A stretch of DNA of 64,000 nucleotides, from assembly GCF_038502225.1 (NCBI RefSeq), contig NC_091292.1, positions 52,892,932 to 52,956,931 on the forward strand, read 5' to 3'. Shown here in pieces: positions 34,101-49,100 of this stretch; position 1 is the first letter of the stretch, and each line of letters opens with the position of its first letter. Below the pieces are notes generated by a model. That model was not told the DNA's origin, did not search any database, and saw only the letters and a list, made by a program, of their open reading frames with translations. The DNA is from Cherax quadricarinatus (lineage: Eukaryota > Arthropoda > Malacostraca > Decapoda > Parastacidae). Position numbers and translations under genes: made by a program.

Positions 34101-37100
34101 GATGGCACTGTACCAGAGGTGATGGCACTGTACCAGAGGTGATGGCACTATACCATAGGTGATGGCACTATACCAGAGGTGATGGCACTATACCAGAGGC
34201 GATGGCACTTTACCAGAGGTGATGGAACTATAACAGAGATGATGGCCCAGTACCAGAGGTGATGGCACTGTACCAGAGATGATGCCACTGCACTAGAGGT
34301 GATGCCACTGTACCAGAGGTGATGGCACTAGACCATAGGTGATGGCACTATACCAGAGGTGATGGCCAAGTACCAGAGGTGATGGCACTGTACCAGAGGT
34401 GATGGCACTACACCAGAGGTGATACCATTGTACCAGAGGTGATGACATTGTACCAGAGGTGATGGCACTGTCCCAGAGGTGATGCCATTGTACCAGAGGT
34501 GATGCCATTGCACCAGAGGTGATGGTCCAGTACCAGAGGTGATGGCACTGTACCAGAGGTGATGGCACTGTACCAGAGATAATGCCACTGTACTAGAGAT
34601 AATACCACTGTACCAGAGGTGAAGGCACTAGACCAGAGGTGATGGCACTATACCAGAGGTGACGGCACTAGACCAGAGGTGATGGCACTATACCAGAGGT
34701 GATGGCCCAGTAACAGAGGTGATGGCACTGTACCAGAGGTGATTGCACTATACCAGAGGTGATGCCATTGTACCAGAGGTGATGTCATTGCACCAGAGGT
34801 GATGGCACTGTACCAGAGGTGATGCCATTGTACCAGACGTGATGCCATTGTACCAGAGGTGATGGCTCAGTACCAGAGGTGATGGCACTGTACCAGAGGT
34901 GATGCCATTGTACAAGAGGTGATGGCCCAGTACCAGAGGTGATGGCCCAGTTCCAGAGGTGATGGCATTGTACCAGAGATGATGGTACTGTACCAGAGGT
35001 GATGCCATTGCACCAGAGGTGATGGCACTGTACCAGAGGTGATGACACCATACCAGAGGTGATGGCCCAGTACCAAAGGTGATGGCACTGTACCAGAGGT
35101 GATGGCACTGTACCAGAGGTGATGGCACTATACCAGAGGTGATGCCATTGTACCAGAGGTGATGCCATTGCACCAGAGGTGATGGCACTGTACCAGAGGT
35201 GATGGCCACTGTACCAGAGGTGGTGGCACTGTACCAGAGGTGATGGCACTGTAACAGAGGTGATGGCACTGTACCAGAGGTGATGGCACTGTACCAGAGG
35301 TGATGGCACTGTACCAGAAGTGATGGCACTGTACCAGAGATGATGCCACTGTACCAGAGGTGATGGCACTATACCAGAGGTGATGGCACTATACCAGAGG
35401 TGATGACACCATACCAGAGGTGATGGCACTGTACCAGAGGTGATGGCACTGTACCAGAGGTGATGGCACTATACCAGAGGTGATGCCATTGTACCAGATG
35501 TGATGCCATTGTACAAGAGGTGATGGCCCAGTACCAGAGGTGATGGCCCAGTACCAGAGGTGGTGGCACTGTACCAGAGGTGATGGCACTGTAACAGAGG
35601 TGATGGCACTGTACCAGAGGTGATGGCACTGTACCAGAGGTGATGGCACTGTACCAGAGATGATGCCACTGTACTAGAGGTGATGCCACTGTACCAGAGG
35701 TGATGGCACTGTACCAAAGGTGATGGTACTGTACCAGAGGTGATGGCACCATACCAGAGGTGATGGCCTAGTACCAGAGGTGATGACACCATACCAGACG
35801 TGGTGGCACTGTACCAGAGGTGATGGCACTGTAACAGAGGTGATGGCACTGTACCAGAGGTGATGGCACTATACCAGAGGTGATGCCATTGTACCAGAGG
35901 TGATGCCATTGCACCAGAGGTGATGGCACTGTACCAGAGGTGATGCCATTGTACCAGAGGTGATGCCATTGTGCCAGAGGTGATGGCCCAGTACCAGAGG
36001 TGATGGCACTGTACAAGAGGTGATGGCATTGTACCAGAGGTGATGCCATTGTACAAGAGGTGATGGCCCAGTACCAGAGGTGATGGCCCAGTACCAGAGG
36101 TGATGGCACTGTACCAGAGGTGATGGTACTGTAACAGAGGTGATGGCACTGTACCAGAGGTGATGGCACTGTACCAGAGGTGATGGCACTGTACCAGAGG
36201 TGATGGCACTGTACCAGAGATGATGCCACTGTACTAGAGGTGATGCCACTGTACCAGAGGTGATGGCACTATACCAGAGGTGATGGCACTATACCAGAGG
36301 TGATGGCCCAGTACCAGAGGTGATGGCACTGTACCAGAGGTGATGGTACTGTACCAGAGGTGATGGCACTCTACCAGAGATGATGCCACTGTACTAGAGG
36401 TGATGCCACTGTACCAGAGGTGATGGCACTATACCAGAGGTGATGGCACTATACCAGAGGTGATGTCACCATGCCAGAGGTGATGTACTGTACCAGAGGT
36501 GATGGTACTATACGAGAGGTGATGGCCCAGTACCAGAGGTGATGGCCCAGTACCAGAGGTGATGGCCCAGTACCAGAGGTGATGGCCCAGTACCAGAGGT
36601 GATGGCACTATACGAGAGGTGATGGACCAGTACCAGAGGTGATGGCCCAGTACCAGAGGTGATGGCCCAGTACCAGCGGTGATGGCACTATGCCTGAGGT
36701 GATGGCCCAGTACCAGAGGTGATGGCACTGTACCATAGGTGATGGCATCATACCAGAGGTGATGGCCCAGTACCAGAGGTGATGGCCCAGTACCGCAGGT
36801 GATGGCACCATACCAGAGGTGATGGCCCAGTACCAGAGGTGATGGCACTATACCATAGGTGATGGCCAAGTACCAGAGGTGATGGCACTGTACCAGAGGT
36901 GATGGCACTACACCAGAGGTGATGCCATTGTACCAGAGGTGATGACATTGTACCAGAGGTGATGGCACTATACCAGAGGTGATGGCACTAGACCAGAGGT
37001 GATGGCACCATACCAGAGGTGATGGCCAAGTACCAGAGGTGATGGCACTGTAGCAGAGGTGATGGCACTACACCAGAGGTGATGCCATTGTACCAGAGGT

Positions 37101-40100
37101 GATGACATTGTACCAGAGGTGATGGCACTTTACCAGAGGTGATGCCATTGTACCAGAGGTGATGCCATTGCACCAGAGGTGATGGTCCAGTACCAGAGGT
37201 GATGGCACTGTAACAGAGGTGATGGCATTGTACCAGAGGTGATGCCATTGTACCAGAGGTGATGCCTCTATACCAGAGGTGATGGCACTGTACCAGAGAT
37301 GATGCCACTGTACTAGAGATAATGCCACTGTACCAGAGGTGAAGGCACTAGACCAGAGGTGATGGCACTATACCAGTGGTGACGGCACTAGACCAGAGCT
37401 GATGGCACTATACCAGAGGTGATGGCCCAGTACCAGAGGTGATGGCACTGTACCAGAGGTGATTGCTCTATACCAGAGGTGATGCCATTGTACCAGAGGT
37501 GATGGAATTGCACCAGAGGTGATGGCACTGTACCAGAGGTGATTGCTCTATACCAGAGGTGATGCCATTGTACCAGAGGTGATGCAATTGTACCAGAGGT
37601 GATGCCATTGTACCAGAGGTTATGGCTCAGTACCAGAGGTGATGGCACTGTACCAGAGGTGATGCCATTGTACAAGAGGTGATGGCCCAGTACCAGAGGT
37701 GATGGCCCAGTTCTAGATGTGATGGCACTGTACCAGATGTGATGGCACTGTACCAGAGGTGATGGCACTGTACCAGAGGTGATGGTACTGTACCAGAGGT
37801 GATGGCACTATACCAGAAGTGATGCCATTGTACCAGAGGTGATGCCATTGCACCAGAGGTGATGGCACTGTACCAGAGGTGATGCCATTGTACCAGATGT
37901 GATGGCCCAGTACCAAAGGTGATGGCACTGTACCAGAGGTGATGGCATTGTACCAGAGGTGATGCCATTGTACAAGAGGTGATGGCCCAGTACCAGAGGT
38001 GATGGCCCAGTACCAGAGGTGATGGCACTGTACCAGAGGTGATGGCACTGTAACAGAGGTGATGGCACTGTACCAGAGGTGATGGCACTGTACCAGAGGT
38101 GATGCCACTGTACTAGAGGTGATGCCACTGTACCAGAGGTGATGGCACTATACCAGAGGTGATGGCACTATACCAGAGGTGATGGCCCAGTACCAGAGGT
38201 GATGGCACTGTACCAGAGGTGATGGCACTGTACAAGAGGTGATGGCACAGTACAAGATGTGATGGCCCAGTACCAGAGGTGGTGGCACTGTACCAGAGGT
38301 GGTGGCACTGTACCAGAGGTGATGGCACTGTAACAGAGGTGATGGCACTGTACCAGAGGTGATGGCACTGTACCAGAGGTGATGGCACTGTACCAGAGAT
38401 GATGCCACTGTACTAGAGGTGATGCCACTGTTCCAGAGGTGATGGCACTGTACCAAAGGTGATGGTACTGTACCAGAGGTGATGGCACCATACCAGAGGT
38501 GATGGCCTAGTACCAGAGGTGATGACACCATACCAGAGGTGATGGCCCACTACAAAAGGTGATGGCACTGTACCAGAGGTGATGGCACTGCACCAGAGGT
38601 GATGGCACTGTACCAGAGGTGATGGCCCAGTACCAGAGGTGATGGCCCAGTTCCAGATGTGATGGCACTGTACCAGAGGTGATGGCACTGTACTAGAGGT
38701 GATGGCACTATACCAGAGGTGATGCCATTGTACCAGAGGTGATGCCATTGCACCAGAGGTGATGGCACTGTACCAGAGGTGATGCCATTGTACCAGAGGT
38801 GATGCCATTGTACCAGAGGTGATGGCCCAGTACCAGAGGTGATGGCACTGTACCAGAGGTGATGGCATTTTACCAGAGGTGATGCCATTGTACAAGAGGT
38901 GATGGCCCAGTACCAGAGGTGATGGCCCAGTACCAGAGGTGATGGCACTGTACCAGAGGTGATGGCACTGTAACAGAGGTGATGGCACTGTACCAGAGGT
39001 GATGGCACTGTACCAGAGGTGATGGCACTGTACCAGAGGTGATGGCACTGTACCAGAGATGATGTCACTGTACTAGAGGTGATGCCACTGTACCAGATGT
39101 GATGGCACTATACCAGAGGTGATGGCACGATACCAGAGGTGATGACCCAGTACCAGAGGTGATGGCACTGTACCAGAGGTGATGGTACTGTACCAGAGGT
39201 GATGGTACTGTACCAGAGGTGATGGCACTGTACCAGAGGTGATGGCACTGTACCAGAGATGATGTCACTGTACTAGAGGTGATGCCACTGTACCAGAGGT
39301 GATGGCACTATACCAGAGGTGATGGCACTATACCAGAGGTGATGGCACTATACCATAGGTGATGGCCAAGTACCAGAGGTGATGGCACTGTACCAGAGGT
39401 GATGGCTCTACACCAGAGGTGATGCCATTGTACCAGAGGTGATGACATTGTACCAGAGGTGATGGCACTATACCAGAGGTGATGGCACTAGACCAGAGGT
39501 ACTGGCACCATACCAGAGGTGATGGCCAAGTACCAGAGGTGATGGCACTGTACTAGAGGTGATGGCACTACACCAGAGGTGATGCCATTGTACCAGAGGT
39601 GATGACATTGTACCAGAGGTGATGGCACTGTACCAGAGGTGATGCCATTGTTCCAGAGGTGATGTCATTGCACCAGAGGTGATGGTCCAGTACCAGAGGT
39701 GATGGCACTGTACCAGAGGTGATGGCACTACACCAGAGGTGATGCCATTGTACCAGAGGTGATGACATTGTACCAGAGGTGATGGCACTATACCAGAGGT
39801 GATGGCCCTAGACCAGAGGTGATGGCACCATACCAGAGGTGATGGTCAAGTACCAGAGGTGATGGCACTGTACCAGAGGTGATGGCACTACACCAGAGGT
39901 GATGCCATTGTACCGGAGGTGATGACATTGTACCAGAGGTGATGGCACTTTACCAGAGGTGATGCCATTGTACCAGAGGTGATGCCATTGCACCAGAGGT
40001 GATGGTCCAGTACCAGAGGTGATGGCACTCTAACAGAGGTGATGGCACTGTCCCAGAGGTGATGCCATTGTACCAGAGGTGATGCCTCTATACCAGAGGT

Positions 40101-43100
40101 GATGGCACTGTACCAGAGATGATGCCACTGTACTAGAGATAATGCCACTGTACCAGAGGTGAAGGCACTAGACCAGAGGTGATGGCACTATACTAGAGGT
40201 GACGGCACTAGACCAGAGGTGATGGCACTTTACCAGAGGTGATGGCCCAGTACCAGAGGTGATGGCACTGTACCAGAGGTGATTGCTCTATACCAGAGGT
40301 GATGCCATTGTACCAGAGGTGATGCCATTGCACCAGAGGTGATGGCACTGTACCAGAGGTGATGCCATTGTACCAGAGGTGATGCCATTGTACCAGAGGT
40401 GATGGCTCAGTACCAGAGGTGATGGCACTGTACCAGAGGTGATGCCATTGTACAAGAGGTGATGGCCCAGTACCAGAGGTGATGGCCCAGTTCCAGATGT
40501 GATGGCACTGTACCAGAGGTGATGGCACTGTACCAGAGGTGATGGCACTGTACCAGAGGTGATGGTACTGTACCAGAGGTGATGGCACTATACCAGAGGT
40601 GATGCCATTGTACCAGAGGTGATGCCATTGCACCAGAGGTGAAGGCACTGTACCAGAGGTGATGCCATTGTACCAGAGGTGATGGCCCAGTACCAAAGGT
40701 GAAGGCACTGTACCAGAGGTGATGGCATTGTACCAGAGGTGATGCCATTGTACAAGAGGTGATGGCCCAGTACCAGAGGTGATGGCCCAGTACCAGAGGT
40801 GATGGCACTGTACCAGAGGTGATGGCACTGTAACAGAGGTGATGGCACTGTACCAGAGGTGATGGCACTGTACCAGAGGTGATGGCACTGTACCAGAGAT
40901 GATGCCACTGTACTAGAGGTGATGCCACTGTACCAGAGGTGATGGCACTATACCAGAGGTGATGGCACTATACCAGAGGTGATGGCCCAGTACCAGAGGT
41001 GATGGCACTGTACCAGAGGTGATGCCATTGTACAAGAGGTGATGGCCCAGTACCAGATGTGATGGCCCAGTACCAGAGGTGGTGGCACTGTACCAGAGGT
41101 GATGGCACTGTAACAGAGGTGATGGCACTGTACCAGAGGTGATGGCACTGTACCAGAGGTGATGGCACTGTACCAGAGATGATGCCACTGTACTAGAGGT
41201 GATGCCACTGTTCCAGAGGTGATGGCACTGTACCAAAGGTGATGGTACTGTACCAGAGGTGATGGCACCATACCAGAGGTGATGGCCTAGTACCAGAGGT
41301 GATGACACCATACCAGAGGTGATGGCCCAGTACCAATGGTAATGGCACTGTACCAGAGGTGATGGCACTGCACCAGAGGTGATGGCACTGTACCAGAGGT
41401 GATGGCCCAGTACCAGAGGTGATGGCCCAGTTCCAGAGGTGATGGCACTGTACCAGAGGTGATGGCACTGTACCAGAGGTGATGGCACTGTACCAGAGGT
41501 GATGGTACTGTACCAGAGGTGATGGCACTATACCAGAGGTGATGCGATTGTACCAGAGGTGATGCCATTGCACCAGAGGTGATGGCACTGTACCAGAGGT
41601 GATGCCATTGTACCAGAGGTGATGCCATTGTGCCAGAGGTGATGACCCAGTACCAGAGGTGATGGCACTGTACCAGAGGTGATGGCATTGTACCAGAGGT
41701 GATGCCATTGTACAAGAGGTGATGGCCCAGTACCAGAGGTGATGGCCCAGTACCAGAGGTGATGGCACTGTACCAGAGGTGATGGCACTGTAACAGAGGT
41801 GATGGCACTGTACCAGAGGTGATGGCACTGTACCAGAGGTGATGGCACTGTACCAGAGGTGATGGCACTGTACCAGAGATGATGTCACTGTACTAGACGT
41901 GATGCCACTGTACCAGAGGTGATGGCACTATACCAGAGGTGATGGCACGATACCAGAGGTGATGACCCAGTACCAGAGGTGATGGCACTGTACCAGAGGT
42001 GATGGTACTATACCAGAGGTGATGGTACTGTACCAGAGGTGATGGCACTGTACCAGAGGTGATGGCACTGTACCAGAGATGATGTCACTGTACTAGAGGT
42101 GATGCCACTCTACCAGAGGTGATGGCACTATACCAGAGGTGATGGCACTATACCAGAAATGATGTCACTATACTATAGGTGATGGCCAAGTACCAGAGGT
42201 GATGGCACTGTACCAGAGGTGATGGCACTACACCAGAGGTGATGCCATTGTACCAGATGTGATGACATTGTACCAGAGGTGATGGCACTATACCAGAGGT
42301 GATGGCACTAGACCAGAGGTGATGGCACCATACCAGAGGTGATGGCCAAGTACCAGAGGTTATGGCACTGTACCAGAGGTGATGGCACTACACCAGAGGT
42401 GATGCCATTGTACCAGAGGTGATGACATTGTACCAGAGGTGATGGCACTGTACCAGAGGTGATGCCATTGTACCAGAGGTGATGCCATTGCACCAGAGGT
42501 GATGGTCCAGTACCAGAGGTGATGGCACTGTAACAGAGGTGATGGCACTGTACCAGAGGTGATGCCATTGTACCAGAGGTGATGCCTCTATACCAGAGGT
42601 GATGGCACTGTACCAGAGATGATGCCACTGTACTAGAGATAATGCCACTGTACCAGAGGTGAAGGCACTAGACCAGAGGTGATGGCACTATACCAGAGGT
42701 GACGGCACTAGACCAGAGGTAATGGCACTATACCAGAGGTGATGGCCCAGTACCAGAGGTGATGGCACTGTACCAGAGGTGATTGCTCTATACCAGAGGT
42801 GATGCCATTGTACCAGAGGTGATGCCATTGCACCAGAGGTGATGGCACTGTACCAGAGGTGATGCCATTGTACCAGAGGTGATGCCATTGTACCAGAGTT
42901 GATGGCTCAGTACCAGAGGTGATGGCACTGTACCAGAGGTGATGCCATTGTACAAGAGGTGATGGCCCAGTACCAGAGGTGATGGCCCAGTTCCAGATGT
43001 GATGGCACTGTACCAGAGGTGATGGCACTGTACCAGAGGTGATGGCACTGTACCAGAGGCGATGGTACTGTACCAGAGGTGATGGCACTATACCAGAGGT

Positions 43101-46100
43101 GATGCCATTGTACCAGAGGTGATGCCATTGCACCAGAGGTGATGGCACTGTACCAGAGGTGATGCCATTGTACCAGAGGTGATGGCCCAGTACCAAAGGT
43201 GATGGCACTGTACCAGAGGTGATGGCATTGTACCAGAGGTGATGCCATTGTACAAGAGGTGATTGCCCAGTACCAGAGGTGATGGCCCAGTACCAGAGGT
43301 GATGGCACTGTACCAGAGGTGATGGCACTGTAACAGAGGTGATGGCCCAGTACTAGAGGTGATGGCACTGTACCACAGGTGATGGCATTGTACCAGAGGT
43401 GATGCCATTGTACAAGAGGTGATGGCCCAGTACCAGAGGTGATGGCCCAGTACCAGAGGTGATGGCACTGTACCAGAGGTGATGGCACTGTAACAGAGGT
43501 GATGGCACTGTACCAGAGGTGATGGCACTGTACCAGAGGTGATGGCACTGTACCAGAGGTGATGGCACTGTACCAGAGATGATGTCACTGTAATAGAGGT
43601 GATGCCACTGTACCAGAGGTGATGGCACTATACCAGAGGTGATGGCACTATACCAGAGGTGATGGCCCAGTACCAGAGGTGATGGCACTGTACCAGAGTT
43701 GATGGTACTGTACCAGAGGTGATGGTACTGTACCAGAGGTGATGGCACTGTACCAGAGGTGATGGCACTGTACCAGAGATGATGTCACTGTACTAGAGGT
43801 GATGCCACTGTACCAGAGGTGATGGCACTATACCAGAGGTGATGGCACTATAACAGAGGTGATGGCACTATACCATAGGTGATGGCCAAGTACCAGAGGT
43901 GATGGCACTGTACCAGAGGTGATGGCACTACACCAGAGGTGATGCCATTGTACCAGAGGTGATGACATTGTACCAGAGGTGATGGCACTATACCAGAGGT
44001 GATGGCACTAGATCAGAGGTGATGGCACCATACCAGAGGTGATGGCCAAGTACCAGAGGTGATGGCACTGTATCAGAGGTGATGGCACTACACCACAGGT
44101 GATGCCATTGTACCAGAGGTGATGACATTGTACCAGAGGTGATGGCACTGTACCAGAGGTGATGCCATTGTACCAGAGGTGATGCCATTGCACCAGAGGT
44201 GATGGTCCAGTACCAGAGGTGATGGCACTGTAACAGAGGTGATGGCACTGTACCAGAGGTGATGCCATTGTACCAGAGGTGATGCCTCTATACCAGAGGT
44301 GATGGCACTGTACCAGAGATGATGCCACTGTACTAGAGATAATGCCACTGTACCAGAGGTGAAGGCACTAGACCAGAGGTGATGGCACTATACCAGAGGT
44401 GACGGCACTAGACCAGAGGTGATGGCACTATACAAGAGGTGATGGCCCAGTACCAGAGGTGATGGCACTGTACCAGAGGTGATTGCTCTATACCAGAGGT
44501 GATGCCATTGTACCAGAGGTGATGCCATTGCACCAGAGGTGATGGCACTGTACCAGAGGTGATGCCATTGTACCAGAGGTGATGCCATTGTACCAGAGGT
44601 GATGGCTCAGTACCAGAGGTGATGGCACTGTACCAGAGGTGATGCCATTGTACAAGAGGTGATGGCCCAGTACCAGAGGTGATGGCCCAGTTCCAGATGT
44701 GATGGCACTGTACCAGAGGTGATGGCACTGTACCAGAGGTGATGGCACTGTACCAGAGATGATGGTACTGTACCAGAGGTGATGGCACTATACCAGAGGT
44801 GATGCCATTGTACCAGAGGTGATGCAATTGCACCAGAGGTGATGGCACTGTACCAGAGGTGATGCCATTGTACCAGAGGTGATGGCCTAGTACCAAAGGT
44901 GATGGCACTGTACCAGAGGTGATGGCATTGTACCAGAGGTGATGCCATTGTACAAGAGGTGATGGCCCAGTACCAGAGGTGATGGCCCAGTACCAGAGGT
45001 GATGGCACTGTACCAGAGGTGATGGCACTGTAACAGAGGTGATGGCACTGTACCAGAGGTGATGGCACTGTACCAGAGGTGATGGCACTGTACCAGAGAT
45101 GATGCCACTGTACTAGAGGTGATGCCACTGTACCAGAGGTGATGGCACTATACCAGAGGTGATGGCACTATACCAGAGGTGATGGCCCAGTACCAGAGGT
45201 GATGGCACTGTACCAGAGGTGATGCCATTGTACAAGAGGTGATGGCCCAGTACCAGATGTGATGGCCCAGTACCAGAGGTGGTGGCACTGTACCAGAGGT
45301 GATGGCACTGTAACAGATGTGATGGCACTGTACCAGAGGTGATGGCACTGTACCAGAGGTGATGGCACTGTTCCAGAGGTGATGGCACTGTACCAAAGGT
45401 GATGGTACTGTACCAGAGGTGATGGCACCATACCAGAGGTGATGGCCTAGTACCAGAGGTGATGACACTGTACCAGAGATGATGGCCCAGTACCAAAGGT
45501 GATGGCACTGTACCAGAGGTGATGGCACCATACCAGAGGTGATGGCCTAGTACCAGAGGTGATGGCACCATACCAGAGGTGATGGCCCAGTACCAAAGGT
45601 GATGGCACTGTACCAGAGGTGATGGCACTGTACCAGAGGTGATGGCACTGTACCAGAGATGATGTCACTGTACTAGACGTGATGCCACTGTACCAGAGGT
45701 GATGGCACTATACCAGAGGTGATGGCACGATACCAGAGGTGATGACCCAGTACCAGAGGTGATGGCACTGTACCAGAGGTGATGGTACTGTACCAGAGGT
45801 GATGGTACTGTACCAGAGGTGATGGCACTGTACCAGAGGTGATGGCACTGTACCAGAGATGATGTCACTGTACTAGAGGTGATGCCACTCTACCAGAGGT
45901 GATGGCACTGTACCAGAGGTGATGGCACTATACCAGAGGTGATGGCACTATACCATAGGTGATGGCCAAGTACCAGAGGTGATGGCACTGTACCAGAGGT
46001 GATGGCACTACACCAGAGGTGATGCCATTGTACCAGAGGTGATGACATTGTACCAGAGGTGATGGCACTATACCAGAGGTGATGGCACTAGACCAGAGGT

Positions 46101-49100
46101 GATGGCACCATACCAGAGGTGATGGCCAATTACCAGAGGTGATGGCACTGTACCAGAGGTGATGGCACTACACCAGAGGTGATGCCATTGTACCAGAGGT
46201 GATGACATTGTACCAGCGGTGATGGCACTGTACCAGAGGTGATGCCATTTTACCAGAGGTGATGCCATTGCACCAGAGGTGATGGTCCAGTACCAGAGGT
46301 GATGGCACTGTAACAGAGGTGATGGCACTGTACCAGAGGTGATGCCATTGTACCAGAGGTGATGCCTCTATACCAGAGGTGATGGCACTGTACCAGAGAT
46401 GATGCCACTGTACTAGAGATAATGCCACTGTACCAGAGGTGAAGGCACTAGACCAGAGGTGATGGCACTATACCAGAGGTGACGGCACTAGACCAGAGGT
46501 AATGGCACTATACCAGAGGTGATGGCCCAGTACCAGAGGTGATGCCACTGTACCAGAGGTGATTGCTCTATACCAGAGGTGATGCCATTGTACCAGAGGT
46601 GATGCCATTGCACCAGAGGTGATGGCACTGTACCAGAGGTGATGCCATTGTACCAGAGGTGATGCCATTGTACCAGAGTTGATGGCTCAGTACCAGAGGT
46701 GATGGCACTTTACCAGAGGTGATGCCATTGTACAAGAGGTGATGGCCCAGTACCAGAGGTGATGGCCCAGTTCCAGATGTGATGGCACTGTACCAGAGGT
46801 GATGGCACTGTACCAGAGGTGATGGCACTGTACCAGAGGCGATGGTACTGTACCAGAGGTGATGGCACTATACCAGAGGTGATGCCATTGTACCAGAGGT
46901 GATGCCATTGCACCAGAGGTGATGGCACTGTACCAGAGGTGATGCCATTGTACCAGAGGTGATGGCCCAGTACCAAAGGTGATGGCACTGTACCAGAGGT
47001 GATGGCATTGTACCAGAGGTGATGCCATTGTACAAGAGGTGATTGCCCAGTACCAGAGGTGATGGCCCAGTACCAGAGGTGATGGCACTGTACCAGAGGT
47101 GATGGCACTGTAACAGAGGTGATGGCCCAGTACTAGAGGTGATGGCACTGTACCAGAGGTGATGGCACTGTAACAGAGGTGATGGCACTGTACCAGAGGT
47201 GATGGCACTGTACCAGAGGTGATGGCACTGTACCAGAGGTGATGGCACTGTACCAGAGATGATGTCACTGTAATAGAGGTGATGCCACTGTACCAGAGGT
47301 GATGGCACTATACCAGAGGTGATGGCACTATACCAGAGGTGATGGCCCAGTACCAGAGGTGATGGCACTGTACCAGAGTTGATGGTACTGTACCAGAGGT
47401 GATGGTACTGTACCAGAGGTGATGGCACTGTACCAGAGGTGATGGCACTGTACCAGAGATGATGTCACTGTACTAGAGGTGATGCCACTGTACCAGAGGT
47501 GATGGCACTATACCAGAGGTGATGGCACTATAACAGAGGTGATGGCACTATACCATAGGTGATGGCCAAGTACCAGAGGTGATGGCACTGTACCAGAGGT
47601 GATGGCACTACACCAGAGGTGATGCCATTGTACCAGAGGTGATGACATTGTACCAGAGGTGATGGCACTATACCAGAGGTGATGGCACTAGATCAGAGGT
47701 GATGGCACCATACCAGAGGTGATGGCCAAGTACCAGAGGTGATGGCACTGTATCAGAGGTGATGGCACTACACCAGAGGTGATGCCATTGTACCAGAGGT
47801 GATGACATTGTACCAGAGGTGATGGCACTGTACCAGAGGTGATGCCATTGTACCAGAGGTGATGCCATTGCACCAGAGGTGATGGTCCAGTACCAGAGGT
47901 GATGGCACTGTAACAGAGGTGATGGCACTGTACCAGAGGTGATGCCATTGTACCAGAGGTGATGCCTCTATACCAGAGGTGATGGCACTGTACCAGAGAT
48001 GATGCCACTGTACTAGAGATAATGCCACTGTACCAGAGGTGAAGGCACTAGACCAGAGGTGATGGCACTATACCAGAGGTGACGGCACTAGACCAGAGGT
48101 GATGGCACTATACAAGAGGTGATGGCCCAGTACCAGAGGTGATGGCACTGTACCAGAGGTGATTGCTCTATACCAGAGGTGATGCCATTGTACCAGAGGT
48201 GATGCCATTGCACCAGAGGTGATGGCACTGTACCAGAGGTGATGCCATTGTACCAGAGGTGATGCCATTGTACCAGAGGTGATGGCTCAGTACCAGAGGT
48301 GATGGCACTGTACCAGAGGTGATGCCATTGTACAAGAGGTGATGGCCCAGTACCAGAGGTGATGGCCCAGTTCCAGAGGTGATGGCACTGTACCAGAGGT
48401 GATGGCACTGTACCAGAGGTGATGGCACTGTACCAGAGGTGATTGTACTGTACCAGAGGTGATGGCACTATACCAGAGGTGATGCCATTGTACCAGAGGT
48501 GATGCAATTGCACCAGAGGTGATGGCACTGTACCAGAGGTGATGCCATTGTACCAGAGGTGATGGCCTAGTACCAAAGGTGATGGCACTGTACCAGAGGT
48601 GATGGCATTGTACCAGAGGTGATGCCATTGTACAAGAGGTGATGGCCCAGTACCAGAGGTGATGGCCCAGTACCAGAGGTGATGGCACTGTACCAGAGGT
48701 GATGGCACTGTAACAGAGGTGATGGCACTGTACCAGAGGTGATGGCACTGTACCAGAGGTGATGGCACTGTACCAGAGATGATGCCACTGTACTAGAGGT
48801 GATGCCACTGTACCAGAGGTGATGGCACTATACCAGAGGTGATGGCACTATACCAGAGGTGATGGCCCAGTACCAGAGGTGATGGCACTGTACCAGAGGT
48901 GATGCCATTGTACAAGAGGTGATGGCCCAGTACCAGATGTGATGGCCCAGTACCAGAGGTGGTGGCACTGTACCAGAGGTGATGGCACTGTAACAGATGT
49001 GATGGCACTGTACCAGAGGTGATGGCACTGTACCAGAGGTGATGGCACTGTTCCAGAGGTGATGGCACTGTACCAAAGGTGATGGTACTGTACCAGAGGT